Shown here piece after piece: positions 55,978-64,000 of a stretch of DNA of 64,000 bases; position 1 is the stretch's first letter; each line of letters starts with the position of its first letter. The DNA is taken from contig VFJQ01000021.1 in assembly GCA_009885995.1 (NCBI GenBank), forward strand, positions 1 through 64,000. The letters are read 5' to 3'. Below the pieces are notes generated by a model that worked only from the letters and a program-made list of their open reading frames with translations, was not told the DNA's origin and did no database searches. The DNA comes from Verrucomicrobiota bacterium. GTDB lineage: Bacteria > Verrucomicrobiota > Verrucomicrobiia > Chthoniobacterales > Chthoniobacteraceae. Position numbers and translations under genes: made by a program.

Positions 55978-56846
55978 GCGCGCAGCGTCGCGCGCACGTG
56001 CTCCTCGACGGCTTCCTGCCACGGGCGCGGCGTGAGGCCGGTGCGGGCGGTGAACTTCGCGGTGGACATGACGGTATAGACCGGGCGCTTGGCGACGAAG
56101 GCCGCCAGCTCGCTCATCTTCAGCGGGGCGACCGTGCGGCCCTTGAGCGGCGCGCCGAGCTTCGCGGCGCAGTCGAGCGCGAACTGCCCGTATTCCTGCC
56201 ACGTGCATTCGCCGGCGTTGGTGAGGTGCAGCACGCCCTTCACCTTCACCTCGCGCAGCAGCGGGCGCAGCAGCTTTGCGAGATCGAGGGTGTAAGTCGG
56301 CGTGGCCCACTTGTCGGCGACGGCGCTGAGATCCTCGGTCTCGTGCGCGCGCTTGAGGATTTGATCGACGAAACTCGGCCGGTCCGGCCCGAAGACCCAC
56401 GAGACACGCACCGCGAGATGCTCGCGGTCCGTCTCCAGCAGCACCCTCTCACCCGAGAGCTTTGACGCTGCGTAAACGCCGAGCGGGTGCGCTTCATCGG
56501 TCTCGACGTAAGGCGTGCGCTTCTCGCCGTCGAAGACGTAGTCGGTGCTGATGTGGACGCAGCGTTTGTGTTTGCGCACGCACATCTCGGCCAGCACACG
56601 GACGGCGTCGCGGTTGATCAGCATCGCCTCGTCTCCGTGCGTCTCGCAGTAATCGACGTTGGTCAGCGCAGCGCAGTTCACGAGCACATCGAAGCTCAGC
56701 GGCGTGAGCGCATCGCGGATGGCATGCGCATCGCACAGATCGAGGCTCGCGTGGGGAATCGGGTGGACTTGATCCCCAGCCGCCCGCCACTCGCGCACGA
56801 GCGCAGCGCCGAGCCGGCCGCTGCTGCCGACGACGACGATCCTCAT
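55974..56846 (-). CDS. rfbD: dTDP-4-dehydrorhamnose reductase
   Basis: Last step of dTDP-L-rhamnose synthesis; 290-residue SDR-extended protein. N-terminal VVGSSGRLGAALVREW, then VNCAALTNVDYCET, HISTDYVFDGEKRTPYVETD (YVFDG is diagnostic) and the catalytic YAASKLSGE. The ATG overlaps the rfbB stop (ATGA). The genes rfbA and rfbC are not adjacent, so the rhamnose pathway genes are scattered or only partly here. Confidence 0.92.
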   Translation of the reverse strand: MRIVVVGSSGRLGAALVREWRAAGDQVHPIPHASLDLCDAHAIRDALTPLSFDVLVNCAALTNVDYCETHGDEAMLINRDAVRVLAEMCVRKHKRCVHISTDYVFDGEKRTPYVETDEAHPLGVYAASKLSGERVLLETDREHLAVRVSWVFGPDRPSFVDQILKRAHETEDLSAVADKWATPTYTLDLAKLLRPLLREVKVKGVLHLTNAGECTWQEYGQFALDCAAKLGAPLKGRTVAPLKMSELAAFVAKRPVYTVMSTAKFTARTGLTPRPWQEAVEEHVRATLRA

Positions 56847-57826
56847 TTCGCCCTCCTCAGCGGCTCCCACCACGCGCGATTCGCGAGATACCAGTCCACC
56901 GTCTCGCGGATGCCCTGCTCGGGCCGGTGCCGCGGCTTCCACCCGAGCGCGTGCTGCGCCTTCGATGAATCGATCGCGTAGCGCCAGTCGTGGCCGAGGC
57001 GATCGGTCACGTAGGTGATGAGGCTCTCCGGCTTGCCGAGGTGCGCGAGGATGAGCTTCACCACGTCGATGTTCCGCAGTTCGCCGTCGCCGCCGAAGTT
57101 ATACACCTCGCCCGCTTTCCCCTCGAGCAGCGCGGCGAAGATCCCCGAGCAGTGATCCTCCACATGGATCCAGTCGCGCACGTTGCGCCCGTCGCCATAG
57201 ACCGGCAGCGGCTGATCGTTGAGCGCGTTGGTGATCATCAGCGGGATGAGCTTCTCGGGGTATTGATACGCGCCGTAGTTGTTCGAGCAGCGCGTGACGA
57301 CGACCTCCTGCTTGAACGTGTGATAGTGCGCCAACGCGAGCAGATCCGCCGACGCCTTGCTCGCCGAGTAAGGCGACGAGGGCTGGATCGGCGTGCTCTC
57401 GGTGAAGCGCGGGTCGTCATCACGCAGCGAGCCATAGACCTCGTCGGTGCCGACCTGGAGAAAGCGCCGCACACCGTGCTTGCGCGCCGCATTCAAGAGC
57501 ACGCTGGTGCCGACCACGTTGGTGTGGATGAAGTTCTCCGGCGAATCGATCGAGCGATCCACGTGCGACTCCGCGGCGAAGTTCACCACCGCGAAGAACT
57601 GATGCCGCGCGAACGCCGCCTCCATCGCCGCCGCATCCGCGATGTCCGCCTTCACAAACTCGTAGCGCTCGCCGAACTGCTCCGCGATACCCGAAAGGTT
57701 CGCCGGATTGCCCGCATACGTCAGCGCATCGACGTTCGTAATGAACGCCGGGCCGTAGTGCTGGAGCACGAAGCGGATGAAGTTGCTGCCGATGAAGCCG
57801 CAGCCGCCGGTGACGAGGAGTCGCAT
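56843..57826 (-). CDS. rfbB: dTDP-glucose 4,6-dehydratase
   Basis: A 327-residue SDR protein. NAD-binding VTGGCGFIGSNFIRFVLQ, FAAESHVDRSIDSPENFI, VGTDEVYGSLRDDD and the catalytic YSASKASADLL; then RCSNNYGAYQYPEKLIPLMI and GRNVRDWIHVEDHC. All diagnostic of RmlB/RfbB. ATG 57826 is divergent from the WD40 gene (90 nt between starts). Makes dTDP-4-keto-6-deoxyglucose, the substrate for the rhamnose branch. Confidence 0.95.
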   Translation of the reverse strand: MRLLVTGGCGFIGSNFIRFVLQHYGPAFITNVDALTYAGNPANLSGIAEQFGERYEFVKADIADAAAMEAAFARHQFFAVVNFAAESHVDRSIDSPENFIHTNVVGTSVLLNAARKHGVRRFLQVGTDEVYGSLRDDDPRFTESTPIQPSSPYSASKASADLLALAHYHTFKQEVVVTRCSNNYGAYQYPEKLIPLMITNALNDQPLPVYGDGRNVRDWIHVEDHCSGIFAALLEGKAGEVYNFGGDGELRNIDVVKLILAHLGKPESLITYVTDRLGHDWRYAIDSSKAQHALGWKPRHRPEQGIRETVDWYLANRAWWEPLRRAK

Positions 57827-57916
57827 GTGGGGCGCGCATCTAGCAGCGAGCGCGAAGCGCTGCGACAAGTTTCCGCGCGCTCTAACACAGCATCGTCCGG
57901 CGAGTTGTTTCCGCGC

Positions 57917-59212
57917 ATGATTCTCCGCGCGCTCCTGCTCTCCACCTGCCTGGCCTCGGCGGCGCCGGTGAGTTTTCAGCGTGAGGTGGCCCCGCTGCTC
58001 CAGCGGCGCTGCGCGACTTGCCATAGCGCGGAGAATCCGAAAGGGCGCTATCAGCTCGAGACCTTCGCGCGGCTGATGAAGGCAGGGCAGAGCGAGTTGC
58101 CGCCGGTGACGCCGGGCAAGCCGGTGCAGTCGGAGCTGGCGGCGCTGCTGCGGGAGTCGAGCGCGCAGGATCGGATGCCGCAGAAGGCGGAGGCGCTGCC
58201 GGAGGTGGAGATCGCACTCATCGAGCGGTGGATCGCGGAGGGGGCGCGCTTCGACGGCGCATCGAAGGACCAGCCGCTCGTGGAACTCGTGCGCGACTCG
58301 ATGCTGCGACCAGCGCCAGCGAAGTATGCGCGGCCGCTGCCGATCACCGCGCTCGCCTTCAGCCCGGACGGGACGCGGCTCGCGGTGAGCGGCTACTACG
58401 AGGTGACGATCTGGAACGTGAGCGACGGCTCGCTCGTCACGCGGCTCGGCGGGCTGCCGGAACGGATCACATCGCTGGCGTGGCACGGGTCGCGGCTCGC
58501 GGCGGCGGGCGGCTCGCCGGTGCAGTGGGGCACGGTCGCGCTCGCGGATGTGGCGGGGCTCGCGCCGGTGAAGTTCCTCTGCGACCTGCCGGAGACGACG
58601 CTGGGCGTGGCATTTAGCGCAGACGGCGCGCGCATTGCCGCAGGATGTGGAGATCGCACGGTGCGGCTATTCGATGGGGCCACTGGCGCAAGCCGCCGCG
58701 TGCTGAAGCTGCACGCGGACTGGGTGCAAGGCGTGGCGTTCAGCGCGGACGGATCGCATCTGCTGACGGCCAGCCGCGACCGCACGGCGCGTGTGGTGGA
58801 TCTCAAGTCGGACGAAGTGACGACGAGTTACACGGGCCATGAGACGCCGCTGGTCGCGGCGGCGTTTGCGCTCGATGGCCAGGCGTGGACGCTGGCGCGC
58901 GGCGGCGCGATGCATCGCTGGGATGCGGGCCGGGCGACGCGCAACGGGGAGTTGAAGGGCGCGGACTGGGCGGCATTCCGCGCGGGAGCGACAGGGCTCG
59001 TGACGACGGCGAGCGATCACAAGCTGCGCTTCTTCGCGGGAAATGAACGGACGCCCAAGACGACGTGGGAGGCTGCGGGCGATGTCGTGCAAACGCTGGC
59101 GATCAGCGCGGATGGAAAGCGGTGCGCGAGCGGCGCGGCGGATGGGACGGTCGCGGTCTTCGCCCTGCCGGACGGGAAGCCCGTGCGGAGCTGGGTGGCG
59201 GCGCCGAGGTAA
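57917..59212 (+). CDS. Exported cytochrome c/WD40 repeat protein
   Basis: A 431-residue protein with a short signal peptide (ILRALLLSTCLASAAP). The N-terminal PSCyt1-like domain has CATCH in LLQRRCATCHSAENPKGRY and ends with EIALIERWIAEGA. From about residue 130 a WD40 propeller follows, with repeats such as ITALAFSPDGTRLAVSG, GVAFSADGARIAAGCGDRTV, GVAFSADGSHLLTASRDRTA and LAISADGKRCASGAADGTV. These fusions accompany DUF1549/DUF1501 genes in PVC bacteria. The TAA stop reaches into the first base of the 27-bp inverted repeat. Confidence 0.92.
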   Translation: MILRALLLSTCLASAAPVSFQREVAPLLQRRCATCHSAENPKGRYQLETFARLMKAGQSELPPVTPGKPVQSELAALLRESSAQDRMPQKAEALPEVEIALIERWIAEGARFDGASKDQPLVELVRDSMLRPAPAKYARPLPITALAFSPDGTRLAVSGYYEVTIWNVSDGSLVTRLGGLPERITSLAWHGSRLAAAGGSPVQWGTVALADVAGLAPVKFLCDLPETTLGVAFSADGARIAAGCGDRTVRLFDGATGASRRVLKLHADWVQGVAFSADGSHLLTASRDRTARVVDLKSDEVTTSYTGHETPLVAAAFALDGQAWTLARGGAMHRWDAGRATRNGELKGADWAAFRAGATGLVTTASDHKLRFFAGNERTPKTTWEAAGDVVQTLAISADGKRCASGAADGTVAVFALPDGKPVRSWVAAPR

Positions 59213-59329
59213 CGTGGCTCACGCTGCCTCAGCGTGAAGCTTTCCAGCGCGCGCAGCGCCAATCTTCCTCCAGTCAGCGCGCGCAGCGCGGGGGGATGTC
59301 GATTCACGCTGAGGCAGCGTGAGCCACGT
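59212..59329. repeat. 27-bp perfect inverted repeat between convergent genes
   Basis: Left arm 59212-59238 begins ACGTGGCTCACGCTGCCTCA; the right arm 59303-59329 is its exact reverse complement. Each arm holds its own ACGCTG/CAGCGT hairpin. The 64-nt interior contains a direct repeat of CAGCGCGCGCAGCGC. The WD40 gene's TAA ends on the first base and the DUF1501 gene's TGA on the last. It may work as a bidirectional terminator or be an inserted MITE-like element. Confidence 0.9.
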
Positions 59330-60723
59330 CACGCGAAGACTTCCGAGATGACCTGGCCTTCCGCGGCGACGACGGGGCGATTGGTCAGCGTGCGCATCTC
59401 GCGGTGCGGGTCGATGCCGAGTGCGTGGAAGATCGTGGCGGCGACATCGTCGGGGCGCACGGGATTCTCGGCAGGATACGAGCCGGTCTTGTCGCTCGCG
59501 CCGTGGACGAAGCCGCGCTTCACGCCACCGCCGGCGAGCAGCACGGTGTAGCAGCCGGGCCAGTGGTCGCGGCTGGCGTTCTTGTTGATGCCTGGCGTGC
59601 GGCCGAACTCACCCATCCACACGACGAGCGTCGAGTCGAGCAGGCCGCGCTCTTCGAGATCAATGAGCAGCGTGGGCAGCGTCTGCTCGGTCATCGGGAG
59701 GTGATACTTCTCGATGATGGGGAACATGCGCGTGTTGTTGAAGCCGTGCGTGTCCCAACCGCCGCTGTCGGTCTTCTGCCCGCCGATGGAGTCGGAGAAA
59801 TAGGCGGTGACGAACTTCGTGCCCGCCTCGACGAGCCGGCGCGCGAGCAGGCAGCTCTGGCCGTAGGTCGTGCGGCCGTAGGAGTCGCGCACTTTGTCAG
59901 ACTCGGCGGCGAGATTGAAGGCGTCGCGCAGCTTCGGCGACTGGAGCATCGAGAGCGCCTTGTCGTAGTATCCGTCGAAGCCGCGCACCGTGGCGTTCTG
60001 CTCCATGAGTTTGGTCTGCGCATCGACGACTTTCATCAACTCGCGGCGCGCTTGCATGCGCTCGAAGGGGATGTCCTTCGGCAGGCTCAGCTCGGGCAGC
60101 GCGAAGCCGGGCGAGTTCGGGTCTTGCAGCACGAGCATCGGGTCGTTCGCCTTGCCGAGAAAACTCGCGTGCTGGCCGGGAGTGACCGAGCCGTCGCTGA
60201 TGACATACGGATACGAGACGGCGGTCGGCATCTCGCCGCGCGCGGGTGCGAAGCGGTCGACGATGGACGCGTAGCCGGGGAAGAGGTCGAGCGAATCGCG
60301 CAGCCGCTGGTCGTCGCTCGGCGGCGCGTGGCCGCTGAGCGCGTAGTAGCCGGCCGAGTTGTGATTCTTCATCGTGTGATACACGGACCGGATCAGCGTG
60401 ACCTTGTCCATGATCGCGCCGCACTTCGGCAGCTTCTCGCTGATCGTGATGCCGTCCGCTTTGCTCGCGACGGTCTTGTGCGGCGAGCGGATGCCCTCGG
60501 GCGCGTCGGGCTTCATGTCGAACATGTCGAGGTGCGACGGGCCGCCCCATTGAAAGAGGAAGATCACCGACTTCGCCCGCGCCTTGATCTTCTTCGGCGC
60601 GCTCTCCGCGGCGCGCAGGAGGTGGGCGAAGTTGAGCCCGAGCAACCCCGCGCCGCCGACCTTCAGCGCGAGGCGGCGGCTGAGCGCGGTCGAGTGGAAG
60701 CTGGAGCAGGCGTGCGAAGGCAT
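59329..60723 (-). CDS. DUF1501 family protein (second copy)
   Basis: A 464-residue protein of the alkaline-phosphatase-like DUF1501 family. The N-terminus has twin Arg (TALSRRLALKVGGAGLLGL) and can be a Tat signal. Family segments are SVIFLFQWGGPSHLDMFDMKP, LIRSVYHTMKNHNSAGYYAL and GEFGRTPGINKNASRDHW, with VVWMGEFGRTP typical. It differs from the copy at 14927 (which is paired with DUF1800) and belongs to the DUF1549-associated type. It converges with the WD40 gene; its stop is the last base of the inverted repeat. Confidence 0.95.
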   Translation of the reverse strand: MPSHACSSFHSTALSRRLALKVGGAGLLGLNFAHLLRAAESAPKKIKARAKSVIFLFQWGGPSHLDMFDMKPDAPEGIRSPHKTVASKADGITISEKLPKCGAIMDKVTLIRSVYHTMKNHNSAGYYALSGHAPPSDDQRLRDSLDLFPGYASIVDRFAPARGEMPTAVSYPYVISDGSVTPGQHASFLGKANDPMLVLQDPNSPGFALPELSLPKDIPFERMQARRELMKVVDAQTKLMEQNATVRGFDGYYDKALSMLQSPKLRDAFNLAAESDKVRDSYGRTTYGQSCLLARRLVEAGTKFVTAYFSDSIGGQKTDSGGWDTHGFNNTRMFPIIEKYHLPMTEQTLPTLLIDLEERGLLDSTLVVWMGEFGRTPGINKNASRDHWPGCYTVLLAGGGVKRGFVHGASDKTGSYPAENPVRPDDVAATIFHALGIDPHREMRTLTNRPVVAAEGQVISEVFA

Positions 60724-60759
60724 GACGGAAAAACGACCGGCGACGCGTGCCGGCCTTAG

Positions 60760-62049
60760 CTAGAAGAGCGACGGCGGCTGGCCGGTGCTTTCGATGACGG
60801 ATTGCCACAGCTCGCTGGTCGCGGAGACCTTCCGCCGCCCGTGCGTGGCGAGCGCGATCGGCAGATGGACGAAGCTGCAATGCCAGCGGCCCACAAGCAC
60901 GCTGGTCTTCCCCGCCATCGCGGCGTGGACGGCGTGCTGCGCGAGCTGGCTGCAATAGACGTTGTCCTGCGCGCTCGCCGGCACCGAGCGGATGAGGTAG
61001 CTCGGGTCCATGTATTTGAGCGAGACCTCGATGCGGCGCTCCTTGAAGAAGCTGGTGATTTTGTCGCGAAGGAAGAGTCCGATGTCGCCGAGCTTCTTGT
61101 TGCCCGATGCGTCGGTCTTCGAGGCGTCGATGTGCATGAGATCCTGCCCCGCACCCTCGGCGACGACGATGACGGCGCTCTTGCGCTTGGCCAGCTTGTA
61201 GCGCAGCGCCTCGAAAAGCCCGCGCTCGCCCTCCAGCGCGAAGGGCACCTCGGGGATGAGCACGAAATCGACGTTGCCCGCCGCGAGCGCGGAGTAGCAC
61301 GCGATGAAGCCTGAATCGCGGCCCATGAGGCGGATCAAGCCGATGCCGTTCATCGCGCCCTGGGCCTCGACGTAGGCGCACTTCACCGCCTGCACGGCCT
61401 CGGCAAAGGCGGTCTCAAAGCCGAACGATTTGTCCAGCCACATGATGTCGTTGTCGATCGTCTTGGGGATGCCCACGACGGCTTTTCGCAGCCCGCGCCG
61501 CTTGATCTCCGCCGCGATTTCCGCAGCGCCACGCAGCGTGCCGTCGCCGCCGATTACGAAGAAGATGTCCACCTTCATCTCCTCGAGAAGATCGACCATC
61601 TCCGGGATGGACTGCGGCCCGCGCGAGCTGCCCAGGATCGTGCCGCCGAAGTTGTGGATGTTCGCGGCGGACTCGGGCTTGAGCACCATGGGCACGTGGC
61701 CGTAGCGCTGGATGAGCCCTTCGTAGCCGTAGCGGAACCCGAACACGCGTGTGACGCCGTAGCGGTAGAACAGGTTCGAGACGATGCCCTTGATGATGTC
61801 GTTCAGCCCCGGGCAGAGCCCGCCGCAGGTGACGATCGCCGCTGTGGTCTTCGCCGGGTCGAAGAAAACCTTTTCACGCGGACCGGCGCACTCGAAGTGG
61901 CGCGGCTGACCCGGCGCTGTCTCGGCGCCCACGGTGGTCTCGACGAGGATGCGATCGTCGTCGGTCTTAAACAAAGCCTCGGCCCCGCCGAGGTGCGTGA
62001 GCGGCGAGTCGAACAGGCACGGCCCTAGTGACTGGATGGTTGCAGGCAT
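60760..62049 (-). CDS. pfkA: 6-phosphofructokinase
   Basis: A 429-residue phosphofructokinase, longer than the E. coli enzyme, of the group with an N-terminal extension (CLFDSPLTHL). Motifs: TCGGLCPGLNDIIKGIV, FFVIGGDGTLRGAAEI, VGIPKTIDNDIMWLD and GLIRLMGRDSGFIA. GGDGT suggests ATP rather than PPi use, though PKTIDND is shared with PPi enzymes. ATG 62049 (MPATIQSLGPC) is chosen over the long upstream frame. Divergent from the superoxide dismutase gene. Confidence 0.93.
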   Translation of the reverse strand: MPATIQSLGPCLFDSPLTHLGGAEALFKTDDDRILVETTVGAETAPGQPRHFECAGPREKVFFDPAKTTAAIVTCGGLCPGLNDIIKGIVSNLFYRYGVTRVFGFRYGYEGLIQRYGHVPMVLKPESAANIHNFGGTILGSSRGPQSIPEMVDLLEEMKVDIFFVIGGDGTLRGAAEIAAEIKRRGLRKAVVGIPKTIDNDIMWLDKSFGFETAFAEAVQAVKCAYVEAQGAMNGIGLIRLMGRDSGFIACYSALAAGNVDFVLIPEVPFALEGERGLFEALRYKLAKRKSAVIVVAEGAGQDLMHIDASKTDASGNKKLGDIGLFLRDKITSFFKERRIEVSLKYMDPSYLIRSVPASAQDNVYCSQLAQHAVHAAMAGKTSVLVGRWHCSFVHLPIALATHGRRKVSATSELWQSVIESTGQPPSLF

Positions 62050-62170
62050 TGGTGCGCAGCCTCTGCCGCAGGGTGTCGCGCCTGTCGAGGGCCGAGTGAA
62101 AATGCCGCGTGACACGGGCGCACCCCGCTTGCCAAGCTGACCGTTCACGCTAACCCAATCAATCCGACAT

Positions 62171-62797
62171 ATGGCACACGAACTACCACCACTCCCGTAT
62201 CCCAAGGACGCGCTCGAACCCCACATCGACGCGCAGACCATGGAAATCCACCACGGCAAGCATCACAACGCTTACGTGACCAACCTCAACAAGGCGCTCG
62301 AAAGCGCGCCCGATCTCGCCGGCAAGAGCGCCGAGGATCTCATCAAGAATCTCGCCGGCGTCCCCGACGCGATCCGCGGCCCCGTGCGCAACAACGCGGG
62401 CGGCCACGTGAACCACTCCTTCTTCTGGAAACTGCTCACGCCCGGCGGCAGCGCGCCGAGCGGCGACCTCGCGAAGGCGATCGACGCGACCTTCGGCAGC
62501 CTCGAAGACTTCAAGGCGAAGTTTGAAGCCGCAGGCGCAGGCCGCTTCGGCTCGGGCTGGGCGTGGCTCGTCGTGCAAGGCGGCAAGCTCGTCATCGGCT
62601 CGACCGCAAACCAGGACAGCCCGCTCATGGGCGCCGGTGTCGCCGGCCTCGAAGGCAAGCCGGTGCTCGGCCTCGACGTGTGGGAGCACGCCTACTACCT
62701 CAAGTATCAGAACCGCCGCCCCGACTACATGAAGGCGTGGTGGAACGTGGTGAACTGGGCGCAGGCCGAGGAGAATTACCAAGCCGCGCTGAAGTAA
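62171..62797 (+). CDS. sodA: Superoxide dismutase [Fe/Mn]
   Basis: A 208-residue cytosolic enzyme. It has metal ligands His27 (MEIHHGKHH), His82 ([10 protein letters not shown]), Asp169 and His173 ([10 protein letters not shown]). [12 protein letters not shown] and the final NWAQAEENY are typical. Features such as [10 protein letters not shown] lean to manganese, but cambialistic use cannot be excluded. ATG 62171. A terminator follows. Confidence 0.96.
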   Translation: MAHELPPLPYPKDALEPHIDAQTMEIHHGKHHNAYVTNLNKALESAPDLAGKSAEDLIKNLAGVPDAIRGPVRNNAGGHVNHSFFWKLLTPGGSAPSGDLAKAIDATFGSLEDFKAKFEAAGAGRFGSGWAWLVVQGGKLVIGSTANQDSPLMGAGVAGLEGKPVLGLDVWEHAYYLKYQNRRPDYMKAWWNVVNWAQAEENYQAALK

Positions 62798-62817
62798 CCC
62801 GCGCGAACCTTCGACAG

Positions 62818-62858
62818 CCCGCGGCATCGCAATCGTCGGTGCCGCGGGTTTGTCATTT
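62818..62858 (+). terminator. Intrinsic terminator of sodA
   Basis: CCCGCGGCA (62818-62826) pairs with TGCCGCGGG (62840-62848), followed by TTTGTCATTT. It starts 21 nt after the stop of the superoxide dismutase gene. Confidence 0.7.
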
Positions 62859-62883
62859 CGCCGCACCGCGCGTAACGTCCGCC

Positions 62884-63420
62884 ATGACCGCGACCATCGA
62901 CCCGAACCTGCCCATGCGCGACCTGCTCGCGCAGTATCCCGGCGCGCAACGAGCGCTCTTCCGCAGCTACCACGTCGGCGGCTGCTCGAGTTGCGGCTTC
63001 CGCCCCGACGAGACGCTCGCCGAAGTCTGCACGCGCAATGATAACCTCCCGATCGCGGAAGTGGTCAGCACGATCCTCAGCGCGCACGAAGCGGATCAAA
63101 ACATGCAGATTTCTCCCGCCGATGCCGCCGTGTTCGCGAAAGCGGGCAAGGCGAAGTTCGTCGATGTGCGCACGCGCGAGGAGTTCGACGCGGTGCATAT
63201 CGAAGGCTCGGAATTTCTCACGCAGGATCTCATGCACGAACTCGGCGGCTGGCCGCGCGAGCAGCTCATCGTCTTCGTCTGCCACCACGGCGTCCGCAGC
63301 CTCGACGCCGCATCCTATTTCGCCGGCCACGGGCTGGAAAACGTGCGCTCACTCACCGGCGGCATCGATGCGTGGAGCATCGAGATCGACCCGGCCCTGC
63401 CGCGCTACGAACTGGAATGA
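62884..63420 (+). CDS. Rhodanese-domain protein with N-terminal DUF1858-like segment
   Basis: A 178-residue protein. The N-terminal 65 residues (MRDLLAQYPGAQRALFRSYH, CSSC at 34-37) resemble a redox-disulfide DUF1858-like domain. The rhodanese domain has FVDVRTREEFDAVHIEGS and the active-site loop CHHGVRS with Cys133. It is likely to transfer sulfur to or sense redox for the downstream IscU-like scaffold; the ATGA overlap at 63417-63420 couples them. No cysteine desulfurase is seen in the window. Confidence 0.85.
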   Translation: MTATIDPNLPMRDLLAQYPGAQRALFRSYHVGGCSSCGFRPDETLAEVCTRNDNLPIAEVVSTILSAHEADQNMQISPADAAVFAKAGKAKFVDVRTREEFDAVHIEGSEFLTQDLMHELGGWPREQLIVFVCHHGVRSLDAASYFAGHGLENVRSLTGGIDAWSIEIDPALPRYELE

Positions 63421-63893
63421 GCTACGACCTCCAGCAGCGCATCACCGACGCCATCGCGAACCCGAAGAACCTCGGCGAGATGGAGAACGCGGACGCCGTC
63501 GGCACTGTCGGCAGCGCTGACTGCGGCGATATGCTGCGGATGTGGGTGAAGTTCACGACCGACGACAAAGGCCGGAAGATCATCGACCGCGCGACCTTTC
63601 AGACCTTCGGCTGCGAGACCGCGCTCGCCGTCGCCAGCGTCGCGACGGAACTCATCGCGGGGAAGACCGTCGATGAAGCGCTGAACATGAGCGGCAGCGA
63701 CTTGAGCGCGCCGCTCGGCCCCCTGCCCCCGATGAAGATTCACTGCGCACAGCTCGTCGAAGGCGCGCTGCGCCAGGCGCTCGCTCCCGATTCAAAACCC
63801 ACGCAACTCGCCGCGACCGCGCCGACGCTGATCGAGAGCTTCACCGCACCCGAAAAGAAGGTGAACGTCGTTTTCAAAAAGCCCACAAACTGA
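63417..63893 (+). CDS. NifU N-terminal/IscU-like Fe-S cluster scaffold
   Basis: A 158-residue scaffold protein. Cluster ligands Cys36 (GSADCGDML, with the neighbouring Asp38 also conserved), Cys66 (TFGCETALAVASVATELIAGK) and Cys110 (MKIHCAQL) are all present. In IscU the second block is GCGSAIASSS; here the ETAL variant is found, as in several non-proteobacterial members. The start overlaps the rhodanese stop and the end (TGATG) overlaps the sufT start, so the three are an operon. The C-terminal 45 residues are an additional tail. Confidence 0.9.
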   Translation: MSYDLQQRITDAIANPKNLGEMENADAVGTVGSADCGDMLRMWVKFTTDDKGRKIIDRATFQTFGCETALAVASVATELIAGKTVDEALNMSGSDLSAPLGPLPPMKIHCAQLVEGALRQALAPDSKPTQLAATAPTLIESFTAPEKKVNVVFKKPTN

Positions 63894-64000
63894 TGCACGA
63901 GAACTCCGAGAAAATCCTCACCCGCGACGTCGAAGCCATCCGCATCCCGAGCGGCGAAACACTCAACTTGCCGAAAGGCAGCGTCGTCGTGATCACACAA
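63893..64000 (+). CDS. sufT: SufT-like Fe-S assembly protein, 5' part only
   Basis: Only 36 codons are in the window, from ATG 63893 to the right edge. ILTRDVEAIRIPSGETLNLP followed by KGSVVVITQ matches the N-terminal part of SufT (DUF59 family), an accessory factor of Fe-S cluster maturation. The start overlaps the IscU-like stop by one base (TGATG). Open at the edge, so the DUF59 core is not seen. Confidence 0.75.
   Translation, partial: MHENSEKILTRDVEAIRIPSGETLNLPKGSVVVITQ

Overview
The window is a high-GC, gene-dense bacterial chromosome segment with both strands used and many 1-4 nt stop/start overlaps. Its gene content points to Verrucomicrobiota; this is inference, as there is no rRNA. 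The evidence is two secreted proteins built from the repeats called GloVer (Gloeobacter/Verrucomicrobia), three DUF1800/DUF1501/DUF1549 proteins typical of the PVC group, cytochrome-c/WD40 fusions, and a pseudopilin of the A|FTLIE type beside a GspF/PilC gene.

Layout. 1-1909: thiC (3' end outside the window) under a TPP riboswitch with a readable promoter and terminator. 2005-5973: a DUF433 antitoxin stump, a GNAT-like/HDAC-like pair, pilC and a pseudopilin. 5987-9825: a membrane spermidine-synthase-like protein, tRNA-Arg, a lipoprotein and a decayed IS3-type transposase. 9825-16995: a three-gene operon with a 1,701-residue DUF1800 protein, a Tat-exported DUF1501 protein and a membrane-anchored protein with a pseudopilin-like tail. 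17112-25257: two tandem paralogous secreted GloVer proteins. 25309-35995: a long minus-strand run with argS, ptsN, an OmpA-like protein, a Fcy1-type cytosine deaminase, a SulP permease, a RibD-like reductase, a UPF0104-type membrane protein, a TIM-barrel isomerase and glycogen phosphorylase. 36128-37437: a sigma factor and a C39-like protease.

37441-40045 is the accessory zone: a 42-bp minisatellite abuts a frameshifted Topo VI A/Spo11-like (mini-A) gene, an excisionase-type HTH gene and a coiled-coil gene, ending at tRNA-Tyr. This looks like the remnant of an integrated element; no integrase is visible. 40101-44055 holds folding and housekeeping genes (cyclophilin, YgfZ, a hydroxyacid dehydrogenase, a SurA-like PPIase). 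44162-49351 is a sugar-acid catabolic operon: GntP permease, IlvD/Edd dehydratase, an unknown secreted protein and a DapA-family lyase.

49468-60723 mixes a nitrilase, exported cytochrome-c, thioredoxin and beta-helix proteins, a DUF1549/DUF1553 protein, rfbDB, a cytochrome/WD40 protein and a DUF1501 protein. The last two converge on a perfect 27-bp inverted repeat that contains both stop codons. 60760-64000: phosphofructokinase, superoxide dismutase, then a coupled Fe-S assembly set (rhodanese, IscU-like, start of sufT).

The most unusual items are the broken mini-A gene next to the 42-bp repeat array, the 27-bp inverted repeat with shared stops, heptanucleotide repeats (one translated inside argS), the tandem GloVer paralogs and the DUF1800-DUF1501-pseudopilin-like operon.
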